The translations under genes and the position numbers were made by a program. A DNA stretch of 64,000 nt from Vogesella indigofera (lineage in GTDB: Bacteria; Pseudomonadota; Gammaproteobacteria; Burkholderiales; Chromobacteriaceae): positions 186,001 to 250,000 of the forward strand of contig NZ_JAQQLA010000003.1 of the NCBI RefSeq assembly GCF_028548395.1. Reading direction: 5' to 3'. The notes beneath the pieces are model-generated. The model saw nothing but the letters and a program-made list of their open reading frames with translations, had not been told where the DNA came from and made no database searches. Shown here in pieces: positions 1 through 7,884 of this stretch (position 1 is the stretch's first letter; each line of letters begins with the position of its first letter).

Positions 1-161
1 TGTCCTGTGGCAATGGGCAAGCCTGCGACCGTATCCGAGCGCAGGGCTGGGTTTGTTCGGCTACAAGGAGGTTAGAGCGCGCGCGGTGGCGATGGTTCGC
101 GCGGCCACCGGGTACGGTGGCGACATTCTAGCGGTTGTTGAAGGCGCGGGCCAAAAAAACA

Positions 162-199
162 GGCCCTGCCCGCCACCGAGGTCGGTGGCGGGCAGGGCC
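162..199 (-). terminator. Rho-independent terminator of the bacterioferritin genes
   Basis: A 17-bp perfect G+C-rich stem (162-178 with 183-199, loop AGGT) lies just past the stop of the minus-strand bacterioferritin gene. On the minus strand the stem is followed by a T-rich run (complement of the A-run at 153-158). Confidence 0.85.
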
Positions 200-215
200 G
201 TGTCGCTTCGTGCGA

Positions 216-686
216 TCAGCTGGCTTGCGATTGCAGGTAGTTGTTGATGCCCATGGCCTTGATCAGCTTCAGCTGCTGCTCCAGCCAGTGCGCGTGGTCG
301 ACTTCGGTGTCGTCCAGCAGCTTGGTCAGGATGCTGCGGGTGACGAAATCGTGTTCCTTTTCCGCCAGCACGATGGCCTTTTTCAGGGCGGCGGCGACTT
401 CGTATTCTGTTTCCAGATCGTTGGCCAGCATCGACGGCACGTCCTTGCCGATGCGCAGCTTGCCGCGCGGGGCGATGTCCGGCACGCCGTCGAGGAACAG
501 GATGCGTTCGATCAGCATCTTGGCGTGGCCCATTTCCTCGTCACGCTCGTGGTGCAGGCGTTCGTACAGCTTGCTGTAGCCCCAGTTGCCGTACATTTCG
601 CTGTGGATGAAATACTGGTCAACCGAGGTCATTTCTGCCGTCAGCAGGGTGTTCAGGGCTTCGATGATTTTCTTGCTGCCTTGCAT
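216..686 (-). CDS. bfr: Bacterioferritin, ferroxidase-competent subunit
   Basis: A 156-residue ferritin-like four-helix protein of normal bacterioferritin length. It stores iron as a mineral in a haem-containing 24-mer in the cytoplasm. The di-iron ferroxidase ligands are all visible: Glu18, Glu51, His54, Glu94, and the Glu128-x-x-His131 pair (one residue later than in E. coli numbering). Met52, the bis-Met haem ligand, is also present. It lies 11 bp downstream of a second, diverged bacterioferritin gene on the same strand, so the two are probably co-transcribed and co-assemble. A strong terminator follows. Family assignment is certain; heteromer formation is inferred from the paired subunits known in Neisseria and Pseudomonas. 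Confidence 0.95.
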   Translation of the reverse strand: MQGSKKIIEALNTLLTAEMTSVDQYFIHSEMYGNWGYSKLYERLHHERDEEMGHAKMLIERILFLDGVPDIAPRGKLRIGKDVPSMLANDLETEYEVAAALKKAIVLAEKEHDFVTRSILTKLLDDTEVDHAHWLEQQLKLIKAMGINNYLQSQAS

Positions 687-697
687 GGTGCCGCTCC

Positions 698-1168
698 TCA
701 GTCTTCCATTTGCGATTGCAGGTAGTTGGCAAGGCCAACGTCCTTGATCAGGGTTTGCTGGGTTTCCAGCCAGTCCACGTATTCTTCTTCCGCTTCCAGC
801 AGCTCGGTCAGCTCTTCGCGGGTAACGTAGTCTTCCGCTTTTTCGCTGAGGGTGATGCTCTTGCGCAGTTCGCCGATATGGCCGCTGACCAGGGTAATGT
901 CACAGGCCAGCATTTCCTCGACATTCTCGCCGATCATCAGCTTGCCCAGTTGCTGCAGGTTGGGCAGGCCTTCCAGGAACAGGATGCGCTCGATCAGCTC
1001 GTCGGCGCGTTTCATCGCCTTGATCGACTGCTGGTAGAAATGCTTGTTGAGGCCGTTCAGTCCCCAGTTCTTACACATGCGGGCGTGCAGGAAAAACTGG
1101 TTGATGGCAGTCAGCTCGTTGCACAGAACGGTGTTGAGCGCCTTGATTACGGCTTTGTCGCCTTGCAT
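698..1168 (-). CDS. bfrA: Bacterioferritin, haem-binding subunit lacking ferroxidase ligands
   Basis: A 156-residue bacterioferritin homologue, first gene of the pair. The ATG at 1168 is chosen because a GGAG motif precedes it and its N-terminus (MQGDK) aligns with the partner subunit; an in-frame start at 1231 would add 21 unrelated residues. Glu18 and the haem ligand Met52 are kept. The other ferroxidase positions are replaced: 51 is Ala, 54 is Arg, 94 is Val, and the Glu-x-x-His motif ends in Tyr130. By sequence this subunit can help bind haem and build the shell but should not oxidise iron itself. The neighbouring subunit supplies the catalytic centre. Confidence 0.93.
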   Translation of the reverse strand: MQGDKAVIKALNTVLCNELTAINQFFLHARMCKNWGLNGLNKHFYQQSIKAMKRADELIERILFLEGLPNLQQLGKLMIGENVEEMLACDITLVSGHIGELRKSITLSEKAEDYVTREELTELLEAEEEYVDWLETQQTLIKDVGLANYLQSQMED

Positions 1169-1521
1169 GGGAGGGACTCCTTCATCATAAATCGTATTGA
1201 TATATTTTAATTCAATATCGGGTAAGGGCAAGGTATTAATCGTTTTTGAAAACGGCGGATTATTTTTTGGCGGATATTTCTTTTAATAATCAAGCCTTGT
1301 CGGCGCTATTTATTTTTGGGTGCCAATTAACCATTTTCCGGGTAGGTGCAAACCAACTGAAAATCAGTTTTATTTGGCGGCCGTTAATCGCAAGGTTGAT
1401 CCGTCAGGGACGGCAGCAAGCGCCAGCATGGCAGTCGGTCATGACATGCAGAAGTCGCAATTTCATGACGCGGCGCCTATACCGGTAAAACCATGTCCAA
1501 TTCTTGCCGGGGAGTGACCAG
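1169..1521. other. Intergenic promoter region between bfr and the flavin reductase gene
   Basis: About 350 bp without a gene. It is clearly more AT-rich than its surroundings (1190-1380) and must hold the minus-strand bacterioferritin promoter and the plus-strand reductase promoter. A small inverted repeat (AACTGA/TCAGTT, 1354-1369) is visible. I see no convincing Fur box here, unlike upstream of bfd. Confidence 0.5.
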
Positions 1522-2067
1522 ATGAGTCTCAATGTGCTTGCCGTTTGTGGCAGTTTGCGTCAGAAATCCACCAACAAGGGCCTGATGCGTTATGCGGTGG
1601 CCAACGCACCGCAGGGCATGCAGATCGTGGTGGCCGATCTGGCTGAGATGCCGTTCTACAATGCCGACATCACGGTTAAGCCGGCGGTGGTGGTGACGCT
1701 GTTGCAGCAGTTTGCCGACGCCGACGCCTTGCTGCTGGTGTGCCCGGAGTACAACTACTCGATGGCGCCGGCGCTGAAAAACGCGCTGGACTGGGCGTCG
1801 CGCGAGCCGGGCAACGCGCTGCTCAGCGGCAAGCCGGCGGCGATCATGGGCGCAGCCGGCGGCATGGGCAGTTCGCGCGCGCAGTACCACCTGCGCCAGA
1901 GCAGCGTGTTCCTCAATCTGCACGTCCTGAACCAGCCGGAGGTGTTCGCCAACGCGTTCAGCGCCTCCTTCGATGGCGACGGCAACCTGGTGGATACCGC
2001 GATCCAGGAGAAAATCCGTCTGCAGCTGGCGGCGTTGCAGGTCTGGCACCGGCAGCTGAAAGGCTGA
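1522..2067 (+). CDS. NAD(P)H-dependent FMN reductase (chromate/quinone reductase family)
   Basis: A 181-residue flavodoxin-fold reductase. The N-terminus carries the FMN phosphate-binding loop (CGSLRQKSTN, about residues 10-19). The family motif PEYNYSMAPALKNALDW lies at about residues 75-91, followed by a glycine-rich stretch (GAAGGMGSSR) that contacts the flavin. Homologues such as YieF/ChrR reduce quinones, chromate and other electrophiles with NAD(P)H. The start at 1522 is preceded by GGGGAG; an in-frame ATG at 1504 lacks a site. It is monocistronic and ends in a hairpin shared with mnmA. The physiological substrate cannot be read from the sequence. Confidence 0.88.
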   Translation: MSLNVLAVCGSLRQKSTNKGLMRYAVANAPQGMQIVVADLAEMPFYNADITVKPAVVVTLLQQFADADALLLVCPEYNYSMAPALKNALDWASREPGNALLSGKPAAIMGAAGGMGSSRAQYHLRQSSVFLNLHVLNQPEVFANAFSASFDGDGNLVDTAIQEKIRLQLAALQVWHRQLKG

Positions 2068-2091
2068 GCCGGACGCGGCGGCGATAAGCAA

Positions 2092-2115
2092 AACACCCCG
2101 CCTCGGCGGGGTGTT
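2092..2115. terminator. Bidirectional terminator between flavin reductase and mnmA
   Basis: An 11-bp G+C-rich inverted repeat (AACACCCCGCC, then GGCGGGGTGTT) lies between convergent genes, with A's before it and T's within the distal arm on either strand. Confidence 0.75.
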
Positions 2116-2120
2116 GGCGT

Positions 2121-2140
2121 TGCGGCCAACGTTGGCCGCA
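2121..2140. repeat. Perfect palindrome of the dispersed TGCGGCCAAC repeat
   Basis: TGCGGCCAACGTTGGCCGCA is a perfect 20-bp palindrome, that is, two abutting copies of the 10-bp word that recurs about 40 times in the window. It sits between convergent stop codons. The identical 20-mer recurs at 16570 and 28222. Confidence 0.9.
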
Positions 2141-2149
2141 GGGCAGGGC

Positions 2150-3226
2150 TTACTGGATGATGCCGCCGCCGAGGCAGATATCACCGTCGTACAGCACCGC
2201 CGACTGGCCGGGGGTGACCGCCCACTGCTTGTCGCGGAAGGTCAGCGTGGCACGGCCATCGACGATCGGCGACAGGCTGCACGGCGCGTCGGCCATGCGG
2301 TAGCGGTTCTTGGCGGCGTAGTCGCCGGCAGCCGGCGGCTGCGGCAGCGTCCACGACAGGTCGTCCATCGCCAGCGTCGACTTCAGCAGCAGCGGGTGGT
2401 CATGGCCTTGCACCACGATCAGCTTGTTGCCGAGAATGTCCTTGCCGGCAACGAACCACGGCTCGCCGTTGCCGTCCTTGTTGCCACCGATGTTGAGGCC
2501 CTTGCGCTGGCCCAGGGTGTAGAACATCAGCCCGACGTGCTCGCCGACGGTCTTGCCGTCCGGGGTGATCATCTCGCCCGGCTTGGTCGGCAAGTAGCGC
2601 TGCAGGAACTCGCGGAACGGGCGCTCGCCGATGAAGCAGATGCCGGTGGAGTCCTTCTTGGCGGCAGTCGGCAGTCCGGCTTCCTCGGCCAGGCGGCGCA
2701 CCTCGGTCTTGCGGATGTCGCCCAGCGGGAACAGCGCCTTCGCCAGCTGGTGCTGCTGCAGGCGGTACAGGAAGTAGCTCTGGTCCTTGGTGTGGTCGAC
2801 ACCCTTCATCAGGTAGTGCACGCCGTCCTGTTCCAGCTTGCGCGCGTAGTGGCCGGTGGCGATGCAGTCGGCACCCAGCTCCAGCGCGTAATCGAGGAAG
2901 GCCTTGAACTTGATCTCGGCGTTGCACAGCACGTCCGGATTGGGGGTGCGACCGGCGGAGTACTCCTTCAGGAAGTAGGAGAACACGCGGTCCTTGTACT
3001 CCTTGGCGAAGTTGACGATCTCCATGTCGATGCCGACGATGTCGGCCACGCTCATCGCGTCCAGCGCGTCCTGCTTGATGGAGCAGTATTCGTCGTCGTT
3101 GTCGTCTTCCCAGTTCTGCATGAACACGCCGATCACCTCGTGGCCCTGCTGCTTCAGCAGCCAGGCGGTGACCGACGAATCCACGCCGCCGGACATGCCG
3201 ACGACAATACGTTTTTTACCCGTCAC
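2150..3226 (-). CDS. mnmA: tRNA-uridine 2-thiolase MnmA
   Basis: This enzyme thiolates U34 of the Lys, Glu and Gln tRNAs in the cytoplasm, using ATP and a persulfide relayed from IscS. The protein is 358 residues, near the usual 360-370. It has the PP-loop GMSGGVDSS (residues 10-18) and the two catalytic cysteines Cys101 (in NPDVLCN) and Cys197 (in [10 protein letters not shown]). A GTG at 3226 is chosen as start: the protein then begins just before the PP-loop, an AGGA lies upstream, and the GTGA overlaps the stop of the preceding gene by 4 bp (translational coupling). It is the last gene of the nudJ-exported protein-mnmA operon. Confidence 0.96.
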   Translation of the reverse strand: MTGKKRIVVGMSGGVDSSVTAWLLKQQGHEVIGVFMQNWEDDNDDEYCSIKQDALDAMSVADIVGIDMEIVNFAKEYKDRVFSYFLKEYSAGRTPNPDVLCNAEIKFKAFLDYALELGADCIATGHYARKLEQDGVHYLMKGVDHTKDQSYFLYRLQQHQLAKALFPLGDIRKTEVRRLAEEAGLPTAAKKDSTGICFIGERPFREFLQRYLPTKPGEMITPDGKTVGEHVGLMFYTLGQRKGLNIGGNKDGNGEPWFVAGKDILGNKLIVVQGHDHPLLLKSTLAMDDLSWTLPQPPAAGDYAAKNRYRMADAPCSLSPIVDGRATLTFRDKQWAVTPGQSAVLYDGDICLGGGIIQ

Positions 3227-3774
3227 GGAGAAAATCCTTCCTTCCAAATAGCAAGAGGCACCACCACCGGCGGTGCCCCGAAATCCCGGAACCAGCTGTC
3301 GATCACCCAATCCTGGCCTGATGTCACGTCGCGCACGGCCACCGCCGCGTGATGGTCGAACAGCAGCGGCGCACGATGCACCTGGCCCAGCAGCTGGTGG
3401 TGGCGCAGCCAGCCCTTGCCGGCCAGCAATTGCAACAGCACCAGCACATTATGGCTGTGATCGAGACAATCCATGCGGCCAACGTTGGTTGCATCTTCGT
3501 GATTGCCGCCGCGGTCGCTGGCGATCGGCGCCGCGCGCGCCGCGCGCTGGTAATAGGACAACACGATGTCCTGCAGTGCCGCGCGCTCGTCGGCGGCGTT
3601 GGCGACGTCATCCAGCCGCTGTCTAAACCATATCTGGGCAGTGTCGTCCAGTTCAATGCGGCGGTTGCGATCGCAGCCGTAATGGTAACAGAGCGTCAGT
3701 TCCTCCGCACCGGCGGCCACGGCCGGCAGCGCCGTGAGCAGCGCAATCGACAGCCAGCGCATGAGGGGTGGCAT
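3223..3774 (-). CDS. Exported protein of unknown function with a Cys/His/Asp arrangement
   Basis: A 183-residue protein with an N-terminal signal peptide (hydrophobic run, then AVAAGA). The mature part contains [10 protein letters not shown] near the middle, and then HHAAVAVRD and WVIDSW near the C-terminus. This Cys...His...Asp spacing resembles papain-like or transglutaminase-like folds, but that is inference and I do not recognise the family. It starts 4 bp after the nudJ stop and overlaps the mnmA start by 4 bp, so it is embedded in a tRNA-modification operon, an unexpected place for an exported protein. A near-palindromic copy of the dispersed repeat (3474-3493) lies inside the coding sequence. 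Confidence 0.8.
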   Translation of the reverse strand: MPPLMRWLSIALLTALPAVAAGAEELTLCYHYGCDRNRRIELDDTAQIWFRQRLDDVANAADERAALQDIVLSYYQRAARAAPIASDRGGNHEDATNVGRMDCLDHSHNVLVLLQLLAGKGWLRHHQLLGQVHRAPLLFDHHAAVAVRDVTSGQDWVIDSWFRDFGAPPVVVPLAIWKEGFSP

Positions 3775-3778
3775 CGGC

Positions 3779-4240
3779 TCAGCCCGGCAAGTGGTGATGG
3801 ATCAGGTCGAGGCTGGCGCGCTGGCCGGCCAGGTAGTCCTGCAGGCAGCGCCCCACCAGCGGACTGCGCCACAACGCTGCGCTGGCCATGATCTCGTCTG
3901 CGCTCAGCCATTCGGCGGCGAGGATGCCGTCGTCCAGCCGCTGCGCCGGGTCATGCGCGCCGGCGTTACCGCAGAAGGCGAAGCGCAGATAGGTGATGTC
4001 GCTGCCGGCCTTGTCCGCCAGATAGATGCCGACCAGCGCCTGCGGCGTGAAGGCGTGGGCGGTTTCCTCGCGCGCCTCGCGCACCACCGCCTGCAGCAGG
4101 GTTTCGCCGTATTCCAGATGACCGGCCGGCTGGTTGAGGCGGACGCCGTCGTCGGTCTGCTCGCGCACCATCAGGAAGCGGCCGTCGCGCTCGATGATGG
4201 CGGCGACTGTGGTATTCGGTTTCCATTGCGTGCTGCTCAT
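3779..4240 (-). CDS. nudJ: NUDIX hydrolase, NudJ-like
   Basis: A 153-residue NUDIX pyrophosphohydrolase. The Nudix box is intact: Gly40, Glu46, then Arg54-Glu55-x-x-Glu58-Glu59, which binds the catalytic Mg2+. NudJ enzymes hydrolyse nucleoside di/triphosphates and thiamine pyrimidine pyrophosphates. The assignment rests on size and on adjacency to mnmA, the same synteny as E. coli ymfB-mnmA. The ATG at 4240 is preferred over an upstream in-frame ATG (4258) because the family N-terminus starts here. It is the first gene of a three-gene operon divergent from bfd. Confidence 0.88.
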   Translation of the reverse strand: MSSTQWKPNTTVAAIIERDGRFLMVREQTDDGVRLNQPAGHLEYGETLLQAVVREAREETAHAFTPQALVGIYLADKAGSDITYLRFAFCGNAGAHDPAQRLDDGILAAEWLSADEIMASAALWRSPLVGRCLQDYLAGQRASLDLIHHHLPG

Positions 4241-4263
4241 CGCGGATTTGCCTTTCACTTAAT

Positions 4264-4283
4264 TGACAATCGTTATCATTGTC
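4264..4283. promoter_or_regulatory. Fur box upstream of bfd
   Basis: TGACAATCGTTATCATTGTC closely matches the 19-bp Fur consensus built of GATAAT repeats, with outer arms GACAAT/ATTGTC. It lies between the divergent nudJ and bfd starts, 46 bp before the bfd ATG, so bfd is probably iron-repressed. Confidence 0.85.
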
Positions 4284-4328
4284 TTCTAGTATTGAAATCA
4301 AGATCAATTCTTATTCAGGATTCATGCC

Positions 4329-4523
4329 ATGTACGTCTGCCTTTGCCACGGAGTAACCGATCGCGATATCCGCGCCGCCGTTTGCAATGGTGCCACGCGC
4401 ATGAGCGATCTGGCGCGCGAACTGAAGGTCGCCACCGAGTGCGGCAGCTGTGCCTGTCAGGCCAACCAGATCCGCAAGCAGACGCTGCTGCAGATCAGCG
4501 AGCCGGAACTGGCCGCCGCCTGA
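4329..4523 (+). CDS. bfd: Bacterioferritin-associated ferredoxin Bfd
   Basis: A 64-residue [2Fe-2S] protein with the four Bfd cluster ligands Cys4, Cys6, Cys38 and Cys41 in the family spacing. Bfd binds bacterioferritin and feeds electrons to its haems so that stored ferric iron is released as Fe2+. The Fur box just upstream fits induction during iron starvation. It lies about 3 kb from the two bacterioferritin genes, in its own transcription unit with a clear terminator. Confidence 0.96.
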   Translation: MYVCLCHGVTDRDIRAAVCNGATRMSDLARELKVATECGSCACQANQIRKQTLLQISEPELAAA

Positions 4524-4549
4524 GTCCGGCAATCTCCCGCAGTCGCCAC

Positions 4550-4577
4550 AGCCCGTCAAGCACCTGACGGGCTTTTT
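4550..4577 (+). terminator. Terminator of bfd
   Basis: A 9-bp stem (AGCCCGTCA / TGACGGGCT) with a 6-nt loop, directly followed by a T-run. Confidence 0.9.
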
Positions 4578-4657
4578 GCTATCCTGAAAACAGCACGCCT
4601 GCTGCCAGTACCGGGGAACACGCGTACAATGCGCGCCAAACCTTACGGAGAACGAAC

Positions 4658-5320
4658 ATGACCGAATTCAATGAACTAGATCTGGAGCGTCTGGAAACGC
4701 TGCTGACCCCGCTGTCGCAGGCCGGCACCACCATGCGCCCGGACGAAGTGCAGGGCTTCTTCTGCGCGCTGGCGTGCGGCCCGGACAAGCTCACCATCGA
4801 CGACTGGCTGGAAGACGTGCTCGGCGATGCGCCGGCTTTTGAAAGCGCCGACAGCGAAGCCGAGATCAAGGCGCTGCTGCAGAAGTACTACGATGCCGCC
4901 GCCGAGGCGCTGGCCGACGGCGACCTGCCGGAACTGACGCTGTACAGCGAGGAAGAGGGCGAGGCGCCGGACTTCCGCCCGTGGTGCAATGCCTTCATGT
5001 ACGCGCTGGACGTGGTGCCGACCGACTGGTTCGACGCCGCCGACGACGAAGGCTTCGAAGAGCTGCTGATGCCGGTGATGGCGCTGGGTGGCATGTTCGA
5101 TGCCGACGGCGACGAGCCGGCGATGATGGAATTTACCGCCGCCGAGCTGGAAAGCTTCAAGAGCGAGCTGGACGAAGCGGTACTGGCGGTCTACGGCTAC
5201 TGGCGTGCCAAGGAGCAGGCACCGGTGACCATGCGTCGCGAAGGCGACAAGGTTGGCCGCAATGATCCGTGCCCGTGCGGCAGCGGCAAGAAGTACAAGG
5301 CCTGCTGCGGTCAGAACTGA
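4658..5320 (+). CDS. YecA/UPF0149 family protein with C-terminal SEC-C zinc motif
   Basis: A 220-residue acidic protein. The first two thirds match the UPF0149 (YgfB/YecA) helical fold. The tail [19 protein letters not shown] is a SEC-C motif that binds Zn2+ through Cys-x-Cys...Cys-Cys, as at the end of SecA. The role is unknown in general; E. coli YecA has been linked to protein export or ribosome-associated work. A copy of the dispersed repeat (5252-5261) encodes the VGRN just before the SEC-C motif. It is monocistronic with its own terminator. Confidence 0.9.
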   Translation: MTEFNELDLERLETLLTPLSQAGTTMRPDEVQGFFCALACGPDKLTIDDWLEDVLGDAPAFESADSEAEIKALLQKYYDAAAEALADGDLPELTLYSEEEGEAPDFRPWCNAFMYALDVVPTDWFDAADDEGFEELLMPVMALGGMFDADGDEPAMMEFTAAELESFKSELDEAVLAVYGYWRAKEQAPVTMRREGDKVGRNDPCPCGSGKKYKACCGQN

Positions 5321-5335
5321 TCGTGCCGGAACACG

Positions 5336-5373
5336 CCGCCTGACGGACTGCGCGCAGCCCGCAGGCGGTTTTT
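5336..5373 (+). terminator. Terminator of the YecA-family gene
   Basis: A 7-bp stem (CCGCCTG / CAGGCGG) with a long loop, followed by five T's. Confidence 0.7.
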
Positions 5374-5444
5374 GTTTGCCGGCGGCGCATTCCCGCCCTT
5401 GCCATCTGGCGCCATCGCGCGCTGTTTTTCCCCGACGGATACCC

Positions 5445-7448
5445 ATGACCGAACCCACGATTGCCCCCGACACCGCGTCCGAAGACGCCATCGGCGCGCT
5501 GAACGCCTATCTGCAGCAATACCACGCCACGCTGGTGACCACCGAAGGCAGCTACGCCGTCTCGGTACAGGGGCAGATCAAGGTCGGCAAGCGCACCGTG
5601 CCTTACCACTTGGTACCGGACGCCGGCTTCCTCGGCAAAACCGGCAAGTGGCGCAAGCTCGACGCCGCCGAACGGCTGGCGCTGGTGCAGTTGCGCTGGA
5701 ACGACGAGGCGCGCGAACGTCTCGAAGCGCAGCTGCTGCGCTGCGCCGGCCAGGTGATGACGCTGGCAAACGAACACCGCGTTGATCCGCAAAGCGCGCT
5801 CAACGCGCTGCAGGCCAAGTACGAGCTGGCGCGGCTGCGCTGCGAGCTGGCGCTGGACCGTATCGCGGCGCTGGTGGCGACCCGTGCCGCCGCCAGCCAG
5901 GCGGAGAAGACCCGCAACGCGATCAACCTGTCGCTGTACCCGGAGTCGTTCACCCTCGCCGCCGGCATGCAGCGCCACTTCATCGCGGTGCTGGGCCCGA
6001 CCAACTCCGGCAAGACCCACGCCGCGATGGAACACCTGGCGCAGGCGAAAACCGGCGTCTACCTCGCGCCGCTGCGGCTGCTGGCGATGGAAAACTACCA
6101 GCGCCTGCTTAATGCCAACGTCGCGGTCAGCCTGATTACCGGCGAGCAGCGCAAGCTGCACCCGCACGCCAGCCACGTGGCCAGTACCGTGGAAATGCTC
6201 AACCCCAACCGCGCGGTGGACGTGGCGGTGATCGACGAAATCCAGCTGCTGGACGATCCGGATCGCGGCGCGGCTTGGACGGCGGCGGTGTGCGGCGTAC
6301 CGGCGCAGACGGTGTACCTGCTCGGCGCGCTGGAAGCCAAGGAAGCGATCCAGTCGCTGGTCAAGCGCGTCGGCGGCACGCTGGAAATCCGCGAGCTGCA
6401 GCGCAAGTCGCCGCTGGAAATGGAAAAGGCGCCGCTGGGCAGCCTGAAAAACCTGCGCGCCGGCGACGTGCTGATCGCCTTCTCGCGCCGCGAGGTGCTG
6501 AACTGGCGCGACCAGGCCATCGCGCAGGGTATGAGCGTGTCGGCGATCTACGGCAACCTGTCGCCGGAAGTGCGCCAGGCGCAGGCCGAGCGCTTCATCG
6601 ACGGCGAAACGCAGGTGGTGGTCGGTACCGACGCCATCGGCATGGGGCTGAACACCCCGGCGCGACGGGTGATCTTCACCACCTCCAGCAAGTGGGACGG
6701 CTACGCCGAAGGTACCATCGCCGCCGCGCTGGCCAAGCAGATCGCCGGCCGTGCCGGTCGTTTCGGTCAGCACGAGACCGGCTACGTCGCCGGCTTCGAC
6801 GGCAAGACGCACAAGGTGATCGCCGCCTTGCTGCAGCAAAAGCTGGAGCCGCTGCCGAGCACCGGTTTCTACGTGGCGCCCAACCTGTCCTACCTGCAGC
6901 AGATCGCCGAGGCCAGCGGCCAGGAGCGGCTTCAGGCACTGCTGGAACTGTTCGCCAAGCACATCAACGTGCACGACGAATTCTTCCTGCCGGCCAACCT
7001 CAGCGACCAGATCGAGAAGGCGAAGTGGCTGGACACGCTGAAGCTGCCGCTGGACGACCGCTTCCTGTTCAGCCTGTGTCCGGTGTCGACCAAGATCGCG
7101 ATGCTGGAACAGGCGCTGCAGGACTGGGCCGAGTGCCGCGCCAAGGGCAAGCAGGCGTCGCTGCTGCGCATGGAAGGCCGTGGCGGCCGCAACGAGCTGC
7201 AGTTCCTCGAGGACACCTGCAAGCTGTACTCCGCCTACGCCTGGCTCAGCTACCGCATGCCGGAAACCTTCCCGCACGGCGAGCTGGCGCAAAGCCTGAT
7301 GCAGTCGACGTCGGAGAAGATCGACGCGCTGCTGCAAGTGCAGAACACCCGCCACCGGCAGCAGCGCAAGCCGGCGCACAAGCCGACCCACATCACGCCG
7401 CCACACCGCAGCGGCCAGCCCAAGGTTGGCCGCAAGCCGCGCAGCTGA
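5445..7448 (+). CDS. Suv3-like ATP-dependent RNA helicase
   Basis: A 667-residue DExH-type superfamily 2 helicase. Walker A is GPTNSGKT (184-191), the Walker B variant is DEIQ (264-267), and the helicase C domain contains the GTDAIGMGLN and QIAGRAGRFG motifs. The arrangement, including an alpha-helical N-terminal region of about 170 residues and a C-terminal domain of about 200, matches mitochondrial Suv3, which unwinds RNA for a 3'-5' exonuclease. Bacterial homologues are poorly characterised. The ATG at 5445 is used; the open frame upstream overlaps the previous gene and looks non-coding. The basic C-terminal tail is encoded partly by a copy of the dispersed repeat. Confidence 0.88.
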   Translation: MTEPTIAPDTASEDAIGALNAYLQQYHATLVTTEGSYAVSVQGQIKVGKRTVPYHLVPDAGFLGKTGKWRKLDAAERLALVQLRWNDEARERLEAQLLRCAGQVMTLANEHRVDPQSALNALQAKYELARLRCELALDRIAALVATRAAASQAEKTRNAINLSLYPESFTLAAGMQRHFIAVLGPTNSGKTHAAMEHLAQAKTGVYLAPLRLLAMENYQRLLNANVAVSLITGEQRKLHPHASHVASTVEMLNPNRAVDVAVIDEIQLLDDPDRGAAWTAAVCGVPAQTVYLLGALEAKEAIQSLVKRVGGTLEIRELQRKSPLEMEKAPLGSLKNLRAGDVLIAFSRREVLNWRDQAIAQGMSVSAIYGNLSPEVRQAQAERFIDGETQVVVGTDAIGMGLNTPARRVIFTTSSKWDGYAEGTIAAALAKQIAGRAGRFGQHETGYVAGFDGKTHKVIAALLQQKLEPLPSTGFYVAPNLSYLQQIAEASGQERLQALLELFAKHINVHDEFFLPANLSDQIEKAKWLDTLKLPLDDRFLFSLCPVSTKIAMLEQALQDWAECRAKGKQASLLRMEGRGGRNELQFLEDTCKLYSAYAWLSYRMPETFPHGELAQSLMQSTSEKIDALLQVQNTRHRQQRKPAHKPTHITPPHRSGQPKVGRKPRS

Positions 7449-7533
7449 TGCCGGTGCGCTGAATAGCCAAACGCCCGCCGGAGCAATCCGGCGGGCGTTT
7501 TGTGTTGTGGCGGTAGCTTGCGGCCAACCTTGG
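7420..7533. repeat. 18-bp perfect inverted repeat of the dispersed word flanking the Suv3 gene end
   Basis: CCAAGGTTGGCCGCAAGC (7420-7437, inside the coding sequence) is exactly complementary to 7516-7533 in the intergenic region. The stop codon and the intrinsic terminator lie between the two arms. Confidence 0.85.
7470..7502 (+). terminator. Terminator of the Suv3-like helicase gene
   Basis: A 13-bp stem (7470-7482 with 7487-7499) with a GCAA loop and a T-run after it. Confidence 0.9.
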
Positions 7534-7884
7534 CCGGCTGCGCCATGTCCGGGTGCGGCTCAGGCTGGCAAGGTCAATATCAGGCGCCTGCCTTGCCCGT
7601 CGCGAAGGTGTGCAGAGGGCACTGGCGTTTGATGTGCATCATGGCGCATTACGGATGGAGATCTAGGTTTAAGGAACCACGGCGAATGGCCGGCTGTTAT
7701 CAATGGCAGGTTAGATGTCGTGAGCGCAGGGCGTGTTGCGCGCTGATGTGCGCCGACGGCATGGCTGCCGCAGCCGCCTTCATTGTTCACTATCTCAACG
7801 ACACGGGCGTCAAGCGCGGCTTTGCTGCTGGCAGAGTCCGCGCGAATGGTGACGGGTCTGAGTTGCTTGTTTGAAGGAAATAAC
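7504..7884. other. Non-coding stretch upstream of the GltI-like gene
   Basis: About 380 bp with no convincing gene. It holds one arm of the repeat (7519-7528) and presumably the promoter of the binding-protein gene. I found no clear -35/-10 pair. Confidence 0.45.

Noticed and set aside
53..247. Short ORF at the window start
   Set aside because: It runs through the bacterioferritin terminator hairpin, has no similarity I recognise, and has no protein-like motif despite an AGGAGG sequence near its start region.
1354..1369. Small inverted repeat upstream of the flavin reductase as a riboswitch or operator
   Set aside because: Only 6-bp arms with no accompanying conserved structure; too weak to call.
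2111..3352. Long plus-strand frame opposite mnmA
   Set aside because: Shadow of mnmA, whose PP-loop and both catalytic cysteines are intact.
5157..7406. 749-codon open frame antisense to the Suv3-like helicase
   Set aside because: His/Arg/Gln-rich shadow frame of a GC-rich gene with no recognisable motif; the plus-strand gene has intact helicase motifs.
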